In this document: positions 34,671 through 43,657 of the stretch, piece after piece
Layout: each line of letters begins with the position of its first letter
Numbering within the stretch: position 1 is the first letter of the stretch
Source: Chitinophagales bacterium
GTDB taxonomy: Bacteria; Bacteroidota; Bacteroidia; Chitinophagales; Chitinophagaceae
Reading direction: 5' to 3'
Length of the DNA stretch: 64,000 nt
Assembly: GCA_025353485.1 (NCBI GenBank)
Contig: JANXQO010000027.1
Coordinates: 27,159-91,158, forward strand
Notes under the pieces: model-generated
The model's input: the letters and a program-made list of their open reading frames with translations, nothing else
What the model was told of the DNA's origin: nothing
The model's database searches: none
Position numbers and translations under genes: made by a program

Positions 34671-37600
34671 TTACAGTCCTAATTCTTCAATGCAGCAATC
34701 GGTTAATAATTTTAGAACTACTTTCTGCAATTCTTCCATTGCTATTTTTGTTAGTTCTGAGGTTCCCAATAAAGGACCTACTTCAGCATCCCCATTACTT
34801 AGCTGCCATGCCTTCTTATAAACATCATCAAGGTTTTTGTGTTTCAGATATTCGTATACAAGAATCCGGCATTTATCATGCCCAAGCCGATCTTCAAATA
34901 GTCTGCGGAACTTATGCTGTTGTGTTTCGTAGCTTTTATCAATTGCCCATCCATAGCTGTCAACAAGGTATCCAAAGTAAGCCGTGAATAATTTTAATAT
35001 CGGGAAGTCTTCAGCTAATTTTTCCAGCTGCTCATGAATACGTTTTAAAATGATCTTGAATTTCTCTGTTCTGTCTCTTTCATTTTTTGTTTCACTAAAA
35101 ATTTTTTCAAGATCATCTTTTACTTGAAGCCATTTATCTACTTCTTTTTTAAACTTGTCAAATTGTTTTAAAGGCCCGATGATGCCATCAATAATGCTGC
35201 GCAAAGAATCGGTAATATCTTTGTAACGGTCCTTTGTAAGTATATCTCCATACTCTGAAGCTTTCTTTACATTCTCTCCTAATTTTTGTATTTGCTTTTT
35301 TAATTTTAAAACAGTTTCTATCATCCCGGCTTCTTCTTTTGTTTTGGCTTGTGTTCTTAAAAATTCTTCACAATCCCTGCGTCTCATTGCCCTTGCTGAA
35401 TCATCACGCAGTGTTTGTTTTTCAAGCTCCTTTTCTGTTTCTTCTTCTTCTTTTTGTATCAGCCTTTGCAGTTCTGCGGCTTTGCGATCCTGTTCCTGCT
35501 TTGCCCGGTAAGCTTCTTCACTGATCTTTCGCTGCTCTTCCCAATTTTTATCTACCTGCCTCTGTGCATCGTCTGCTTGTTTTTTTATTCCTTCTTCAAC
35601 TCCTTTTTTATAATTCACCAGCCGGTTAAAATCATCCCATAATTTAGGTTGCGGACAATCTGCCATCATTTGTTCTAACATGTTGTCTGCATTACAAACA
35701 TCAGGATGTTGTTTACAAAACCGCACAAGTACATCCAAAGCGCCGCGTAATTGCCTGCATATTTCTGCCATGTCTGCATTTATAAATCCATATTCAAGTA
35801 TTGCATTTTTTCCTTTCCGAAGAGTTTCTTTTGCCTGTTGTAATTCTTTCGAGATCCTGTCACAATCAGCTTTTGCCTGGTCTATATCACCGGGTATTTC
35901 TTTTAGTCTTTTACTAATTTCATCACGTCTCTTTTGCAGATCCTTAATTTTATTTTTTGCTTCAGAAACTGTTTTTAAACATTGGGCAGGTAGGCCGCCA
36001 ACATCAACTCCGTTTTTTACGGCTGCATATCCATAACCAAATACACCGTTTTTGCTGCTGGTATGTCCTGCATAATCGTAACCTGCATTTTTAAAACAAT
36101 CCAAAATGGATTGTACAGCATCTGACTGTTGCTGTTCAATTTCCGGCAATTCTTTTTGCAGATCTTTTTGTTCCTGTTGCAATGCCTGCAAATGATCCTG
36201 GCAGGCTTTCAATGCGGCTTCCAGGTCTGCCACTCTTTTTTTCAGCTCATCTACATCTGGTAATTCAGGAACTTTTTTTTGAAACCGTTTTAGTGAATCG
36301 GTTAATTTAGTTAGCGTATCTCCATACACTTTTGGTAATGTTTCCAGCACAGCATCAATGTATGCAAGCTCATTATAATAACCTGTCTTAACTCTCAGGA
36401 TAGAATCGAGCCGTCTTTTTTCAGGATAGCTATCATAATTTCTCCTGTTATCATTATCAATTATGCGTTGCAAATTATCAATGGAATCTTTTATGCGTTG
36501 TATGCGCCTGCGATATTCATTAATAAGTGGATTTGTTATGCCACTAAAATTGATTGAAGGAATTACAACAGTTTGCTGCATTAAGGAAGAATAATTATTC
36601 CCACCGTATGCTGTTGCATTTATATTGTAAACTCCCGGCTGTACTGAGTTTTGAGGCAATGAAAATGTTTTACCTCTACCGGGAAAACTATCAATGCTAA
36701 TAATATGATTTTCTTTTTTTTGTGGAGTAGTATAACTGTAAACCACCATGCTTATGTTATTTGTGGGATCCGTTTCCGTTTTAATGGAAATAGTTTTATC
36801 CTTTACTGAAGTATTAATAAGCCATCCATCAGGTATGGTATCCTGTATTATTATTTGCTGAACCGGTAACTTGTTTTTTGATAATTCTTTTATGGTGTTA
36901 CATGTTTTTTGCGGCATAATAGTTCCGCCGCATACATCACATGCTACCCATGAAGATGGTTGTGATACCACACTTTGTTTTGCATCAGGTAATTGCAGAT
37001 CTACATTAATAGTAAAGGTTCCTGTTTTTAAACTTTGAATAATAAACCGTTTATAAAATGTTCCCACGCCTGAAACGCTTTCAGGCAAAATGGGTATCAC
37101 CTGCACGTTTCCTCCTGCCATTGCAACAATATTTGTTGTTATATTTTCTAAAGAAAGAGTTGCATTTTCCTGCAAATTTTGTAAACTTGAAATGTTTACA
37201 TCTATGTAAGTCTTTTCGCCTTTTAATAAATTCATTCTATCGGCAGCAATTGTATAATCTACTCCGTTGATATTTTGTGTAATTGTTTTTCCTCCTTCTG
37301 AAATGGTTATTGCTGAGGGGCCTTTTACATCCGGCGGAAACTCTATAATGCATTGCCTGGGTGACTCTGCAAGGATAATTGCTTCTTTATTGTTGACAGT
37401 ACACTTTGTATTCTCTGCATTACCATCAAACGGGCCTGTAACTCTAAATGCATTACCCGTAATTGCATGCGTAGGAAGAGCAAACGTTGAAGATTTATTT
37501 AAAGGAACAATTAAAACAGAAAGATCTATCGGAGATACATATAGCGTTTTACCTGCAGGATCTTTAATCAACAACACTAAATTTTTTATTTCCTTCTCAT

Positions 37601-37898
37601 TTAAATTAATTGATAAGCCTGTTGTTGCCGGGGTAAAATTATGACTGCCTAAAGAAATTGTATTTGTTTTGAGGGCGGTTAGGTTTTTATTTATTTCTTT
37701 TGGCTTACTTCCTTCCGCTATTATTTTAGTGCTGAAGGAAAAAGATTCTCCGGCTCTAATATCATCGGGAAGAAAAAGATCATATTTTCCTACTTCCAAA
37801 ATTTTTGTTTCGATGATGATCTGGCCCCGATGTTTTTGTGAGAAAGATTTAAGCGAAAAGCATATTGCAAGTAATGCACAAAAAACTATTCGTTTCAT
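34671..37898 (-). CDS. Large secreted coiled-coil protein of unknown function, 1075 aa
   Basis: Signal peptide MKRIVFCALLAICFSLKSFSQ. Roughly residues 22-455 are beta-rich with Ig-like strand patterns (SSTFALPTHAITGNAFRVTG, FSLPQNSVQPGVYNINATA) and a CDVCGG Cys motif near 320. From about 455 to about 960 long helices and coiled coils dominate (RRIQRIKDSIDNLQRIIDN; DLEAALKACQDHLQALQQE; EEEETEKELEKQTLRDD), broken by a Gly/Tyr-rich patch (GVFGYGYAAVKNG). The C-terminus is helical with several Cys (TDCCIEELGL) and is not a type IX sorting domain. I recognise no family. It is convergent with the GH9-deacetylase gene (8 bp gap). Confidence 0.75.
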   Translation of the reverse strand: MKRIVFCALLAICFSLKSFSQKHRGQIIIETKILEVGKYDLFLPDDIRAGESFSFSTKIIAEGSKPKEINKNLTALKTNTISLGSHNFTPATTGLSINLNEKEIKNLVLLIKDPAGKTLYVSPIDLSVLIVPLNKSSTFALPTHAITGNAFRVTGPFDGNAENTKCTVNNKEAIILAESPRQCIIEFPPDVKGPSAITISEGGKTITQNINGVDYTIAADRMNLLKGEKTYIDVNISSLQNLQENATLSLENITTNIVAMAGGNVQVIPILPESVSGVGTFYKRFIIQSLKTGTFTINVDLQLPDAKQSVVSQPSSWVACDVCGGTIMPQKTCNTIKELSKNKLPVQQIIIQDTIPDGWLINTSVKDKTISIKTETDPTNNISMVVYSYTTPQKKENHIISIDSFPGRGKTFSLPQNSVQPGVYNINATAYGGNNYSSLMQQTVVIPSINFSGITNPLINEYRRRIQRIKDSIDNLQRIIDNDNRRNYDSYPEKRRLDSILRVKTGYYNELAYIDAVLETLPKVYGDTLTKLTDSLKRFQKKVPELPDVDELKKRVADLEAALKACQDHLQALQQEQKDLQKELPEIEQQQSDAVQSILDCFKNAGYDYAGHTSSKNGVFGYGYAAVKNGVDVGGLPAQCLKTVSEAKNKIKDLQKRRDEISKRLKEIPGDIDQAKADCDRISKELQQAKETLRKGKNAILEYGFINADMAEICRQLRGALDVLVRFCKQHPDVCNADNMLEQMMADCPQPKLWDDFNRLVNYKKGVEEGIKKQADDAQRQVDKNWEEQRKISEEAYRAKQEQDRKAAELQRLIQKEEEETEKELEKQTLRDDSARAMRRRDCEEFLRTQAKTKEEAGMIETVLKLKKQIQKLGENVKKASEYGDILTKDRYKDITDSLRSIIDGIIGPLKQFDKFKKEVDKWLQVKDDLEKIFSETKNERDRTEKFKIILKRIHEQLEKLAEDFPILKLFTAYFGYLVDSYGWAIDKSYETQQHKFRRLFEDRLGHDKCRILVYEYLKHKNLDDVYKKAWQLSNGDAEVGPLLGTSELTKIAMEELQKVVLKLLTDCCIEELGL

Positions 37899-38016
37899 GA
37901 TGCAGCAGTTTAATTTTAAATAAAAAAAAATGAAGAAGGATAGCGAAGAAGTAATCGAGGGTAGAATTGATTAGTAAGGTAAATAAAATATAGCCAACTA
38001 CAAGTGATTAATTTAA

Positions 38017-38037
38017 AAGCTTCAAATTTAAAGCTTC
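38017..38037. repeat. Short heptad-like repeat at the mpg stop codon
   Basis: AAGCTTC, AAATTTA and AAGCTTC are consecutive 7-nt units reaching the stop codon of the reverse-strand mpg gene. The array is short, so it is the weakest member of the class. Confidence 0.4.
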
Positions 38038-38641
38038 ACTTATTCTTTCCACTCACAAACTTATTCCCTCTAATAAAAAAACGATAAGGCAATTCAGAAT
38101 CAGGAAAGGCGCTTTCAACACCAATCCTTTTGCTGATACCAATTTCATTTTCTTTTAATTTAAATCCATCGTCTGCTAAATAAATTTCATCATTAAGCAA
38201 ATGCAACCCGGAATGTTTTTTAAAAATGCCTAATGCCTTACCAACATTGCCGGGGCCTTTGGTTAATGTGAAATCAAGTTTGGGTTTGTCTGTCCGCTGC
38301 AACATAATATCAATCCCTTCCAGCGGCTCTATTGCTCTTACCAGTACTGCATCAGGAATATCCTTTTCGTTGGTAACAATATTAAACATCTGGTGCATGC
38401 CATAGCAAATGTATACGTATGCTGTTCCGGGATGGGCATACATGTGTTCGTTCTTCGCTGTTCTTCTTCCCCCAAAAGAATGGGATGCTTTATCTGTCAG
38501 GGCAATATAGGCTTCGGTTTCAACAATTCTCCCAGAAGTAATAACTCCTTCAAATTTTGTAATGACAATTTTACCTATAAGTTCTTTGGCAATAGCAACA
38601 ACATCTTTTCTTTTATAAAAATTAAGTTGTAATTTTTTCAT
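38036..38641 (-). CDS. DNA-3-methyladenine glycosylase (AAG/MPG family)
   Basis: Removes alkylated purines such as 3-methyladenine in base-excision repair. The family segments are present: FEGVITSGRIVETEAYIAL with the catalytic Glu, DKASHSFGGRRTAKNEHMYA, PGTAYVYICYGMHQMFNIV, and LVRAIEPLEG, then LTKGPGNVGKALGI. The length of 201 residues is normal. It appears to be a single gene, next to a REPIN-like repeat on its upstream side. Confidence 0.93.
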   Translation of the reverse strand: MKKLQLNFYKRKDVVAIAKELIGKIVITKFEGVITSGRIVETEAYIALTDKASHSFGGRRTAKNEHMYAHPGTAYVYICYGMHQMFNIVTNEKDIPDAVLVRAIEPLEGIDIMLQRTDKPKLDFTLTKGPGNVGKALGIFKKHSGLHLLNDEIYLADDGFKLKENEIGISKRIGVESAFPDSELPYRFFIRGNKFVSGKNK

Positions 38642-38700
38642 CTTACTGATTAGAAAATCTATATAATATTCTTACTGTTGATCAACTAAGGATTCTCTTT

Positions 38701-38782
38701 GGGCTAAAGCCCACGCTGTACTTTTCATTAACCCCAGCCTTAAGGCCGGGGTTATAATGGAATTCGTTAATGGCTTTAGCCC
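38701..38782. repeat. REPIN-like double palindrome, copy 1
   Basis: An outer pair (GGGCTAAAGCCCA at the left, GGCTTTAGCCC at the right) flanks an inner palindrome of the form AACCCCAGCCTTAAGGCCGG and its mate. The total length is about 82 bp. A second copy with the same architecture is at 59262-59353. Confidence 0.8.
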
Positions 38783-38883
38783 AAACACTAATATCGACGT
38801 ATAAATTTATATTAAATGCCTTACTGTAAACACCAAACACGGATTATATTTTTTAAGTTTGAAGAAACCCAACAACCAAGTAA

Positions 38884-39642
38884 TTGTTTAAAGAACTTAT
38901 CACATCAATAGAAGCCTATTTTAAAGCTCACCGGTTTATTGTAAAAAACAGGTTATGGAAGTGGATCCTTATACCGGGTATTCTATATGCAATTTTATTT
39001 TGTGCAGGTATTTATTTTTTCTGGCATTCATCAGGTGATGTAATTAATTATTTTTTTTCAAAAACCGGTTTGAAAGCCATGATGGTTAAAGAGCAGGATA
39101 GCTGGTTGCGTTTTCTTTTTATTTTCGGACAATTAATTCTACAGCTTATTTTATTATTCTTTTATTTTTCATGGTTCAAATATTTGTTCCTTATTATCGG
39201 CTCACCTGTATTTGCTTATATCAGCGAAAGAACAGAAGCGATCATAAATGGCAAAGAATATCCTTTTGATATGAAACAATTTGTAAAAGATGTAACCAGG
39301 GGGATTGCAATCGCCATACGAAATACATTATGGCAAACTGTTTACATGATTTCTATTTTTATTTTATCTTTTATTCCATTGATAGGATGGGCAACCCCTG
39401 TGCTGGCACTGTTTGTGGAGTGTTATTATTTTGGATTTTCGATGCTGGATTACAACAGCGAGCGAAGGAAACTTTCGGTATCACAAAGCATTGATTTTAT
39501 CGGTAACCATAAAGGGCTGGCCATAGGTAACGGAATGGTATTTTATTTAATGCATGGGTTGCCAATAATTGGCTGGATATTAGCGCCAACGTATGCAGTA
39601 ATTGCAGCTACTTTAAGTTTGCATACTCAAGAAATTTCATGA
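38884..39642 (+). CDS. EI24/CysZ-like membrane protein
   Basis: 252 residues with several membrane segments: WILIPGILYAILFCAGIYFFW, FLFIFGQLILQLILLFFYFSW, and NTLWQTVYMISIFILSFIPLIGW. The family motif YLFLIIGSPVFAYISERTE follows the second. EI24 proteins include the sulfate permease CysZ, but the substrate here is unknown. No ATG is available: a stop (TAA) precedes a TTG at 38884, and the next Met is about 60 residues in, within conserved sequence. A TTG start is therefore proposed. A TAAGTTTG box is at 38854-38861. The stop overlaps the next gene by 4 bp (ATGA). Confidence 0.8.
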   Translation: MFKELITSIEAYFKAHRFIVKNRLWKWILIPGILYAILFCAGIYFFWHSSGDVINYFFSKTGLKAMMVKEQDSWLRFLFIFGQLILQLILLFFYFSWFKYLFLIIGSPVFAYISERTEAIINGKEYPFDMKQFVKDVTRGIAIAIRNTLWQTVYMISIFILSFIPLIGWATPVLALFVECYYFGFSMLDYNSERRKLSVSQSIDFIGNHKGLAIGNGMVFYLMHGLPIIGWILAPTYAVIAATLSLHTQEIS

Positions 39643-40370
39643 CATCTAAAAGCATTGTTTATTTAATTCCTTCTTTTTTATCAGAAGACAGTGTTGATAC
39701 AATTCCTGTTTATATAATTGATGTAATAAAAAATTGTAAAGTAATTTTTGCAGAGAATGAAAGAACTGCAAGGCGATTTTTAAAAAGTATTTGTAAAGCC
39801 TGCCTGCCGGACAGGCAGGAAATTGTAATTGATGATTATGAATGGTTCACTATTCATAAAGCAGAAGCGGAACAGATCGCTATATTTAAACAAAAAATTA
39901 AAGAAGAAAAAAATATTGCTATTATAAGTGAAGCAGGTTGCCCCGGCATTGCAGACCCCGGGCAACTATTAGTACAGGTAGCGCAGCAATTAAATGTGAC
40001 TGTGAAACCCTTAGTGGGACCAAGTTCTATCCTGTTAGCTTTAATGGCCAGCGGAATGAACGGCCAACAATTTCAGTTTGTTGGCTACTTACCCATTGAT
40101 GCACAGCAAAGAACTTATAAACTAAAAGAACTGGAAGAAGAATCGGCAAGAAAAAAATGCACACAAATATTTATTGAAACACCCTACCGCAATAACCAAT
40201 TGCTGGAAGCAATTTTAAAAACATGCAAGCCGGCAACACAACTTTGTATAGCCTCGGAGCTTACCTCAAAAAATGAATTTATTAAAACAAGATCAATAGC
40301 AGAATGGAAGAATGAAAAAATTGATCTTCATAAAAAGCCTGTGATATTTTGTCTGAACCGGGATTTATGA
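39639..40370 (+). CDS. RsmI-like tetrapyrrole-methylase-fold SAM methyltransferase
   Basis: A relative of RsmI, which methylates the ribose of C1402 of 16S rRNA. The motifs are IVYLIPSFLSEDSVDTIP, FAENERTARRFLKSI, IISEAGCPGIADPGQLLVQ and PLVGPSSILLALMASGMNG. It is shorter than RsmI (243 residues) and has GCPGIADPG where RsmI has its SDAGTPGISDPG form, so it may be a paralogue with another target. Residues 49-55 (KACLPDRQE) are encoded by a GC-rich palindrome. It overlaps the EI24 gene by 4 bp, so they are co-translated. Confidence 0.85.
   Translation: MTSKSIVYLIPSFLSEDSVDTIPVYIIDVIKNCKVIFAENERTARRFLKSICKACLPDRQEIVIDDYEWFTIHKAEAEQIAIFKQKIKEEKNIAIISEAGCPGIADPGQLLVQVAQQLNVTVKPLVGPSSILLALMASGMNGQQFQFVGYLPIDAQQRTYKLKELEEESARKKCTQIFIETPYRNNQLLEAILKTCKPATQLCIASELTSKNEFIKTRSIAEWKNEKIDLHKKPVIFCLNRDL
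39799..39819. repeat. In-frame palindrome inside the RsmI-like gene
   Basis: CCTGCCTG (39799-39806) and CAGGCAGG (39812-39819) form a perfect 8-bp stem around CCGGA. It is translated as ACLPDRQE in a loop between an alpha helix and the next strand. Confidence 0.75.
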
Positions 40371-40414
40371 GATTAAAGGATTATTGGGATATAAAATAAG
40401 AAATGCCATTATCC

Positions 40415-40449
40415 TTACATCGTACTTCTTACATCGTACATCGCACATT
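40415..40449. repeat. Heptanucleotide-phased repeat between convergent genes
   Basis: Five consecutive 7-nt units, TTACATC, GTACTTC, TTACATC, GTACATC and GCACATT, run from 40415 to 40449. The array ends 1 bp from the stop codon of the reverse-strand M28 peptidase and lies between convergent genes. Confidence 0.85.
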
Positions 40450-40450
40450 T

Positions 40451-41821
40451 TTACAATCCATATTCACTTACCAGCCATATAAGCGTTGTCATGTTTGCTG
40501 CTCCCAATTTTAATTCCCGTTCACTTACATTTTCAAATACATCTGTTGCTGCATGGTGAATATCAAAGTAGCGTTGGCTATCGGGCGTAAATCCTGCCAG
40601 TGCAGTTCCTATTTCTTTTAAGTGCCCAACATCAGAGCCACTGCCACCGGCAATTATATCACTGGCGCCATACGGATAAAACAGGTCTTTCCATTGCAGT
40701 ATTTTATTGCGCTGTGCGTCTGTCATATCTAAACTAAATCCTCTTGGTGTAAATCCTCCTGCATCACTTTCCAAAGCAAAGATGTGTTTTTCATTTTTTG
40801 CTTTTGCTTCATCAAGATATTTTTGTCCGCCTCTTCCACCGTTTTCTTCATTGGCAAATGCAACTGCACGAATTGTTCTTTTTGGTTTTATTCCTAAAGC
40901 TTTCAGCGTTCGCAAAACTTCCATACTTTGTACAACACCGGAGCCATCATCATTGGCGCCTTCTGCAAGATCCCAGCTATCCAAATGTCCGCCAACCGTA
41001 ATTATCTCTTCGGGAAATTGTGAGCCTTTTATTTCGCCAATAACATTATAGCCAACTGCATCCGGCAGCATGGCACTTGTTGTTCTGAAATATACTTTTG
41101 AAACATTCCTGTTTTTTATTTGTTTGCTTAAATATTCTGCGTCATTGGTGCTGATAGCAACTGCCGGAATTTTTGGAAATGAATCATTATAACCCGTTGC
41201 CCCCGTATGCGGATAATCGTTTAAATTGATTGCAAGGGAGCGAACGATAGCGCCAACAGCTCCATACTTTCCGGCAAGCATTGGCCCTTTATTGCGGGAA
41301 GCACCGCTCTCTCCATAAGCCCTGAATGTTTTAATATAAGTTTGGTTCATTGGGAAATTAAAGAATACAATTTTTCCTTTAACACCGTTTGTTCCCAATT
41401 TATCTAACTGCTCTATGCTGTTTACTTCAACAACACTGGCAGTAACACCTTTTGTTCCTGTGCCAACCGAATTGCCTAATGCACACAATTTGAGGTCATA
41501 CTTTTTACCATCAGATAAAATAATTTGTCCTTTTTCTTTTTCACCACGTACCCAATGCGGTACCATGCATTGCTGCAGGTACACTGTATCGGCGTCAATT
41601 TGTTTCATCATACCGGCAACTAATTTTACCGCCTTGGCAAATTGAGGTGAGCCGGAAAGCCTTGGCCCTACCTGCTTGCAGAGCTTCCTTAAATTTTTAT
41701 AAGCAGCACCATTGGTCATTGTTTCATCTACGATCTTTTTTATTATTACCGAATCAGCATTTTGAGAAAACACTAATTGAGAACATAAATAAACTACCGT
41801 TATTAAAATACTTTTCTTCAT
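40451..41821 (-). CDS. M28-family secreted aminopeptidase with PA domain
   Basis: Signal peptide MKKSILITVVYLCSQLVFSQ. A PA domain is inserted (KGVTASVVEVNSIEQLDKLG). The M28 zinc site shows VGGHLDSWDLAEGANDDGSG (His and bridging Asp), then AFANEENGGRGG with the catalytic Glu. ALESDAGGFTPRGFS and DIHHAATDVFENV provide the last ligands. The length of 456 residues is normal. It probably degrades peptides outside the cell or in the periplasm. It is downstream of the 41837 gene with a 15 bp gap, in one transcript. Confidence 0.92.
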   Translation of the reverse strand: MKKSILITVVYLCSQLVFSQNADSVIIKKIVDETMTNGAAYKNLRKLCKQVGPRLSGSPQFAKAVKLVAGMMKQIDADTVYLQQCMVPHWVRGEKEKGQIILSDGKKYDLKLCALGNSVGTGTKGVTASVVEVNSIEQLDKLGTNGVKGKIVFFNFPMNQTYIKTFRAYGESGASRNKGPMLAGKYGAVGAIVRSLAINLNDYPHTGATGYNDSFPKIPAVAISTNDAEYLSKQIKNRNVSKVYFRTTSAMLPDAVGYNVIGEIKGSQFPEEIITVGGHLDSWDLAEGANDDGSGVVQSMEVLRTLKALGIKPKRTIRAVAFANEENGGRGGQKYLDEAKAKNEKHIFALESDAGGFTPRGFSLDMTDAQRNKILQWKDLFYPYGASDIIAGGSGSDVGHLKEIGTALAGFTPDSQRYFDIHHAATDVFENVSERELKLGAANMTTLIWLVSEYGL

Positions 41822-41836
41822 TAAATGTTTTTTTGG

Positions 41837-42202
41837 TTACCGTTTTTCAATGATTTTATCAACTATATATTTTGAATCTCCCCGCCATGGCAAGGCATTA
41901 ATTTTTTCTTTATAGTGAAGTGTAATATCTTTCCCTTCTAATTTTGATAAAGAATCTGCTACAGATTTATCAGCTACAGAAAACTGCCACATATTATTTA
42001 TAAGAATTCCGCCGTTGGTTGTATTTACACCACCAAGATTTAATTCGCCTTCATAGGTTTTAAAAACATATCCTTTGTGCGAAAATTTTATTAGTCTTCC
42101 TGCACGGTTGCCATCACTATATGTGTATACAGTTGCAAATAAAAAATAAATAATCAAACACAAAAAAGCTATGGAAATGATCCAGATCAAAAATCTTTTC
42201 AT
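41837..42202 (-). CDS. Small membrane-anchored protein of unknown function
   Basis: 121 residues. One N-terminal membrane segment (FLIWIISIAFLCLIIYFLFATVY) is followed by a beta-rich domain (GYVFKTYEGELNLGGV, WQFSVADKSVADSL, KDITLHYKEK). Relatives in Bacteroidota are sometimes labelled 6-phosphogluconate dehydrogenase, which the sequence does not support. A TAAGTTTG box is at 42217-42224. It is the first gene of a two-gene run with the M28 peptidase. Confidence 0.75.
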   Translation of the reverse strand: MKRFLIWIISIAFLCLIIYFLFATVYTYSDGNRAGRLIKFSHKGYVFKTYEGELNLGGVNTTNGGILINNMWQFSVADKSVADSLSKLEGKDITLHYKEKINALPWRGDSKYIVDKIIEKR

Positions 42203-42285
42203 AAAAAATATTTGTGCAAACTTAAATATATTATTACACGTAATTGACTAGAGGCAATAATTGCGATTAAAGAATCAGTATTTTG

Positions 42286-42308
42286 CACCCCCATCCCCTA
42301 AAGGGGTG
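42286..42308. repeat. GC-rich palindromic repeat upstream of bshA
   Basis: CACCCCCATCCCCTAAAGGGG has the arms CCCCT and AGGGG around AA, with an extra C-run on the left. It lies 43 bp before bshA, in the divergent promoter region. Confidence 0.55.
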
Positions 42309-42350
42309 TAATGCAAAATCATCATTTATTTTATCACCAGAAATAAAAGT

Positions 42351-43472
42351 ATGAATATCGGAATTGTATGCTACCCTACTTTTGGAGGAAGCGGAGTTTT
42401 GGCTACTGAATTAGGAAAGGCATTAGCAGATAAAGGACATAATATTCATTTTATCACTTACCAACAACCTGTAAGGTTAAGCGGATTTCATGCTAATATT
42501 TTTTATCATGAAGTAAGGGTGCCTACCTATCCTTTGTTTGATTATCCTCCTTACGAAACTGCGCTGGCAAGCACTATGGTTGATGTGATCTTAAACAATG
42601 ATGTGCAATTGCTTCATGTGCATTATGCTATACCACACGCTTCAGCAGCCTATATGGCAAAACAAATTTTAGCTAAACAGGGAATAAAAATTCCGGTGGT
42701 AACTACTTTGCATGGCACTGATATAACATTGGTGGGAAGAGATAAAACATATTCGCCTGTAGTTACATTTTCCATGAATGAAAGTGATGCCATTACTGCT
42801 GTATCAAAAAATTTGCGTGATGAGACATTCAACAACTTTAAAATGGAAAAAGAGATAGAGGTAATATATAATTTTGTAGATGTAAAAAGATTTAACCGCA
42901 AACCGATTGATGCATTTAAAAAAGTTATCTCTCCCAATGGTGAAAAGATTTTGCTGCATGCTTCTAACTTTAGAAAAGTAAAACGTGTTGATGATGTTGT
43001 AAAAGTGTTTGTAAAAGTGAATGCTGAAAAACCTTCAAAACTTTTATTTGTAGGGGATGGACCTGAGCGGCCGTATATTGAAACACTTTGCCGCGAAAGT
43101 GCAGCCCATCATGACATTCGCTTTTTAGGTAAGCAGGAGCAAATGGAAGATATACTCGCTGTATCTGACATTTTTTTATTGCCCAGCGAAAACGAAAGTT
43201 TTGGGCTTGCTGCCCTGGAAGCAATGGCAGCAGCTGTTCCTGTGATATCAACAAATGCCGGAGGGTTGCCGGAAATAAATGTAAATAATTACAGCGGGTT
43301 TTTAAGTGATGTTGGAGATGTGGATGATATGTGTAAGAATACACTTCATATTTTATCCGATGAAGCAACTCTGAAAAAATTTAAAGATAATGCTTTGCAA
43401 CAGGCAATGAAATTTGATATAAATAATATTGTACCTCAATACGAAGATTTGTACAAAAGATTTATTGATTGA
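42351..43472 (+). CDS. bshA: N-acetyl-alpha-D-glucosaminyl L-malate synthase BshA
   Basis: Catalyses the first step of bacillithiol synthesis, joining GlcNAc from UDP-GlcNAc to L-malate. A GT4 glycosyltransferase: IGIVCYPTFGGSGVLATELG at the N-terminus is characteristic of BshA. HVHYAIPHASAAYMA and TTLHGTDITLVGRD follow, and the C-terminal nucleotide-sugar site is LPSENESFGLAALEAMA. The length of 373 residues fits. bshB and bshC are not in the window. It indicates that this bacterium uses bacillithiol as a low-molecular-weight thiol. Confidence 0.94.
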   Translation: MNIGIVCYPTFGGSGVLATELGKALADKGHNIHFITYQQPVRLSGFHANIFYHEVRVPTYPLFDYPPYETALASTMVDVILNNDVQLLHVHYAIPHASAAYMAKQILAKQGIKIPVVTTLHGTDITLVGRDKTYSPVVTFSMNESDAITAVSKNLRDETFNNFKMEKEIEVIYNFVDVKRFNRKPIDAFKKVISPNGEKILLHASNFRKVKRVDDVVKVFVKVNAEKPSKLLFVGDGPERPYIETLCRESAAHHDIRFLGKQEQMEDILAVSDIFLLPSENESFGLAALEAMAAAVPVISTNAGGLPEINVNNYSGFLSDVGDVDDMCKNTLHILSDEATLKKFKDNALQQAMKFDINNIVPQYEDLYKRFID

Positions 43473-43510
43473 TCATTGGCCCATCCCAATTAATTTAAAC
43501 CCAAAAGTTT

Positions 43511-43541
43511 ATTATAGCCACCTTCCCGAAGGGAAGGAGTA
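43511..43541. repeat. Palindromic repeat downstream of bshA
   Basis: CCTTCCC and GGGAAGG form a 7-bp stem around GAA (about 43522-43538). It lies between the convergent bshA and EnvC-like genes. Confidence 0.5.
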
Positions 43542-43634
43542 AAGGATATAATTAATGGATGGATGAACTTATAATTTTTTAATCAGTTTCCCATTATAAT
43601 TATTTTCTGTTGCTGTAATAACTAACTATCTAAA

Positions 43635-43657
43635 TTCCCCCGTTGGGGGACAGAGGG
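43635..43657. repeat. GC-rich palindromic repeat at the envC-like stop codon
   Basis: TTCCCCCGTTGGGGGACAGAGGG is nearly the same as 3121-3151 and ends directly at the stop codon of the EnvC-like gene. Confidence 0.7.

Noticed and set aside
40415..40449. CRISPR array
   Set aside because: The units are 7 nt with no spacers and no cas genes are present.
41837..42202. 6-phosphogluconate dehydrogenase
   Set aside because: A 121-residue membrane-anchored beta protein cannot be this enzyme; the name is a database artefact.
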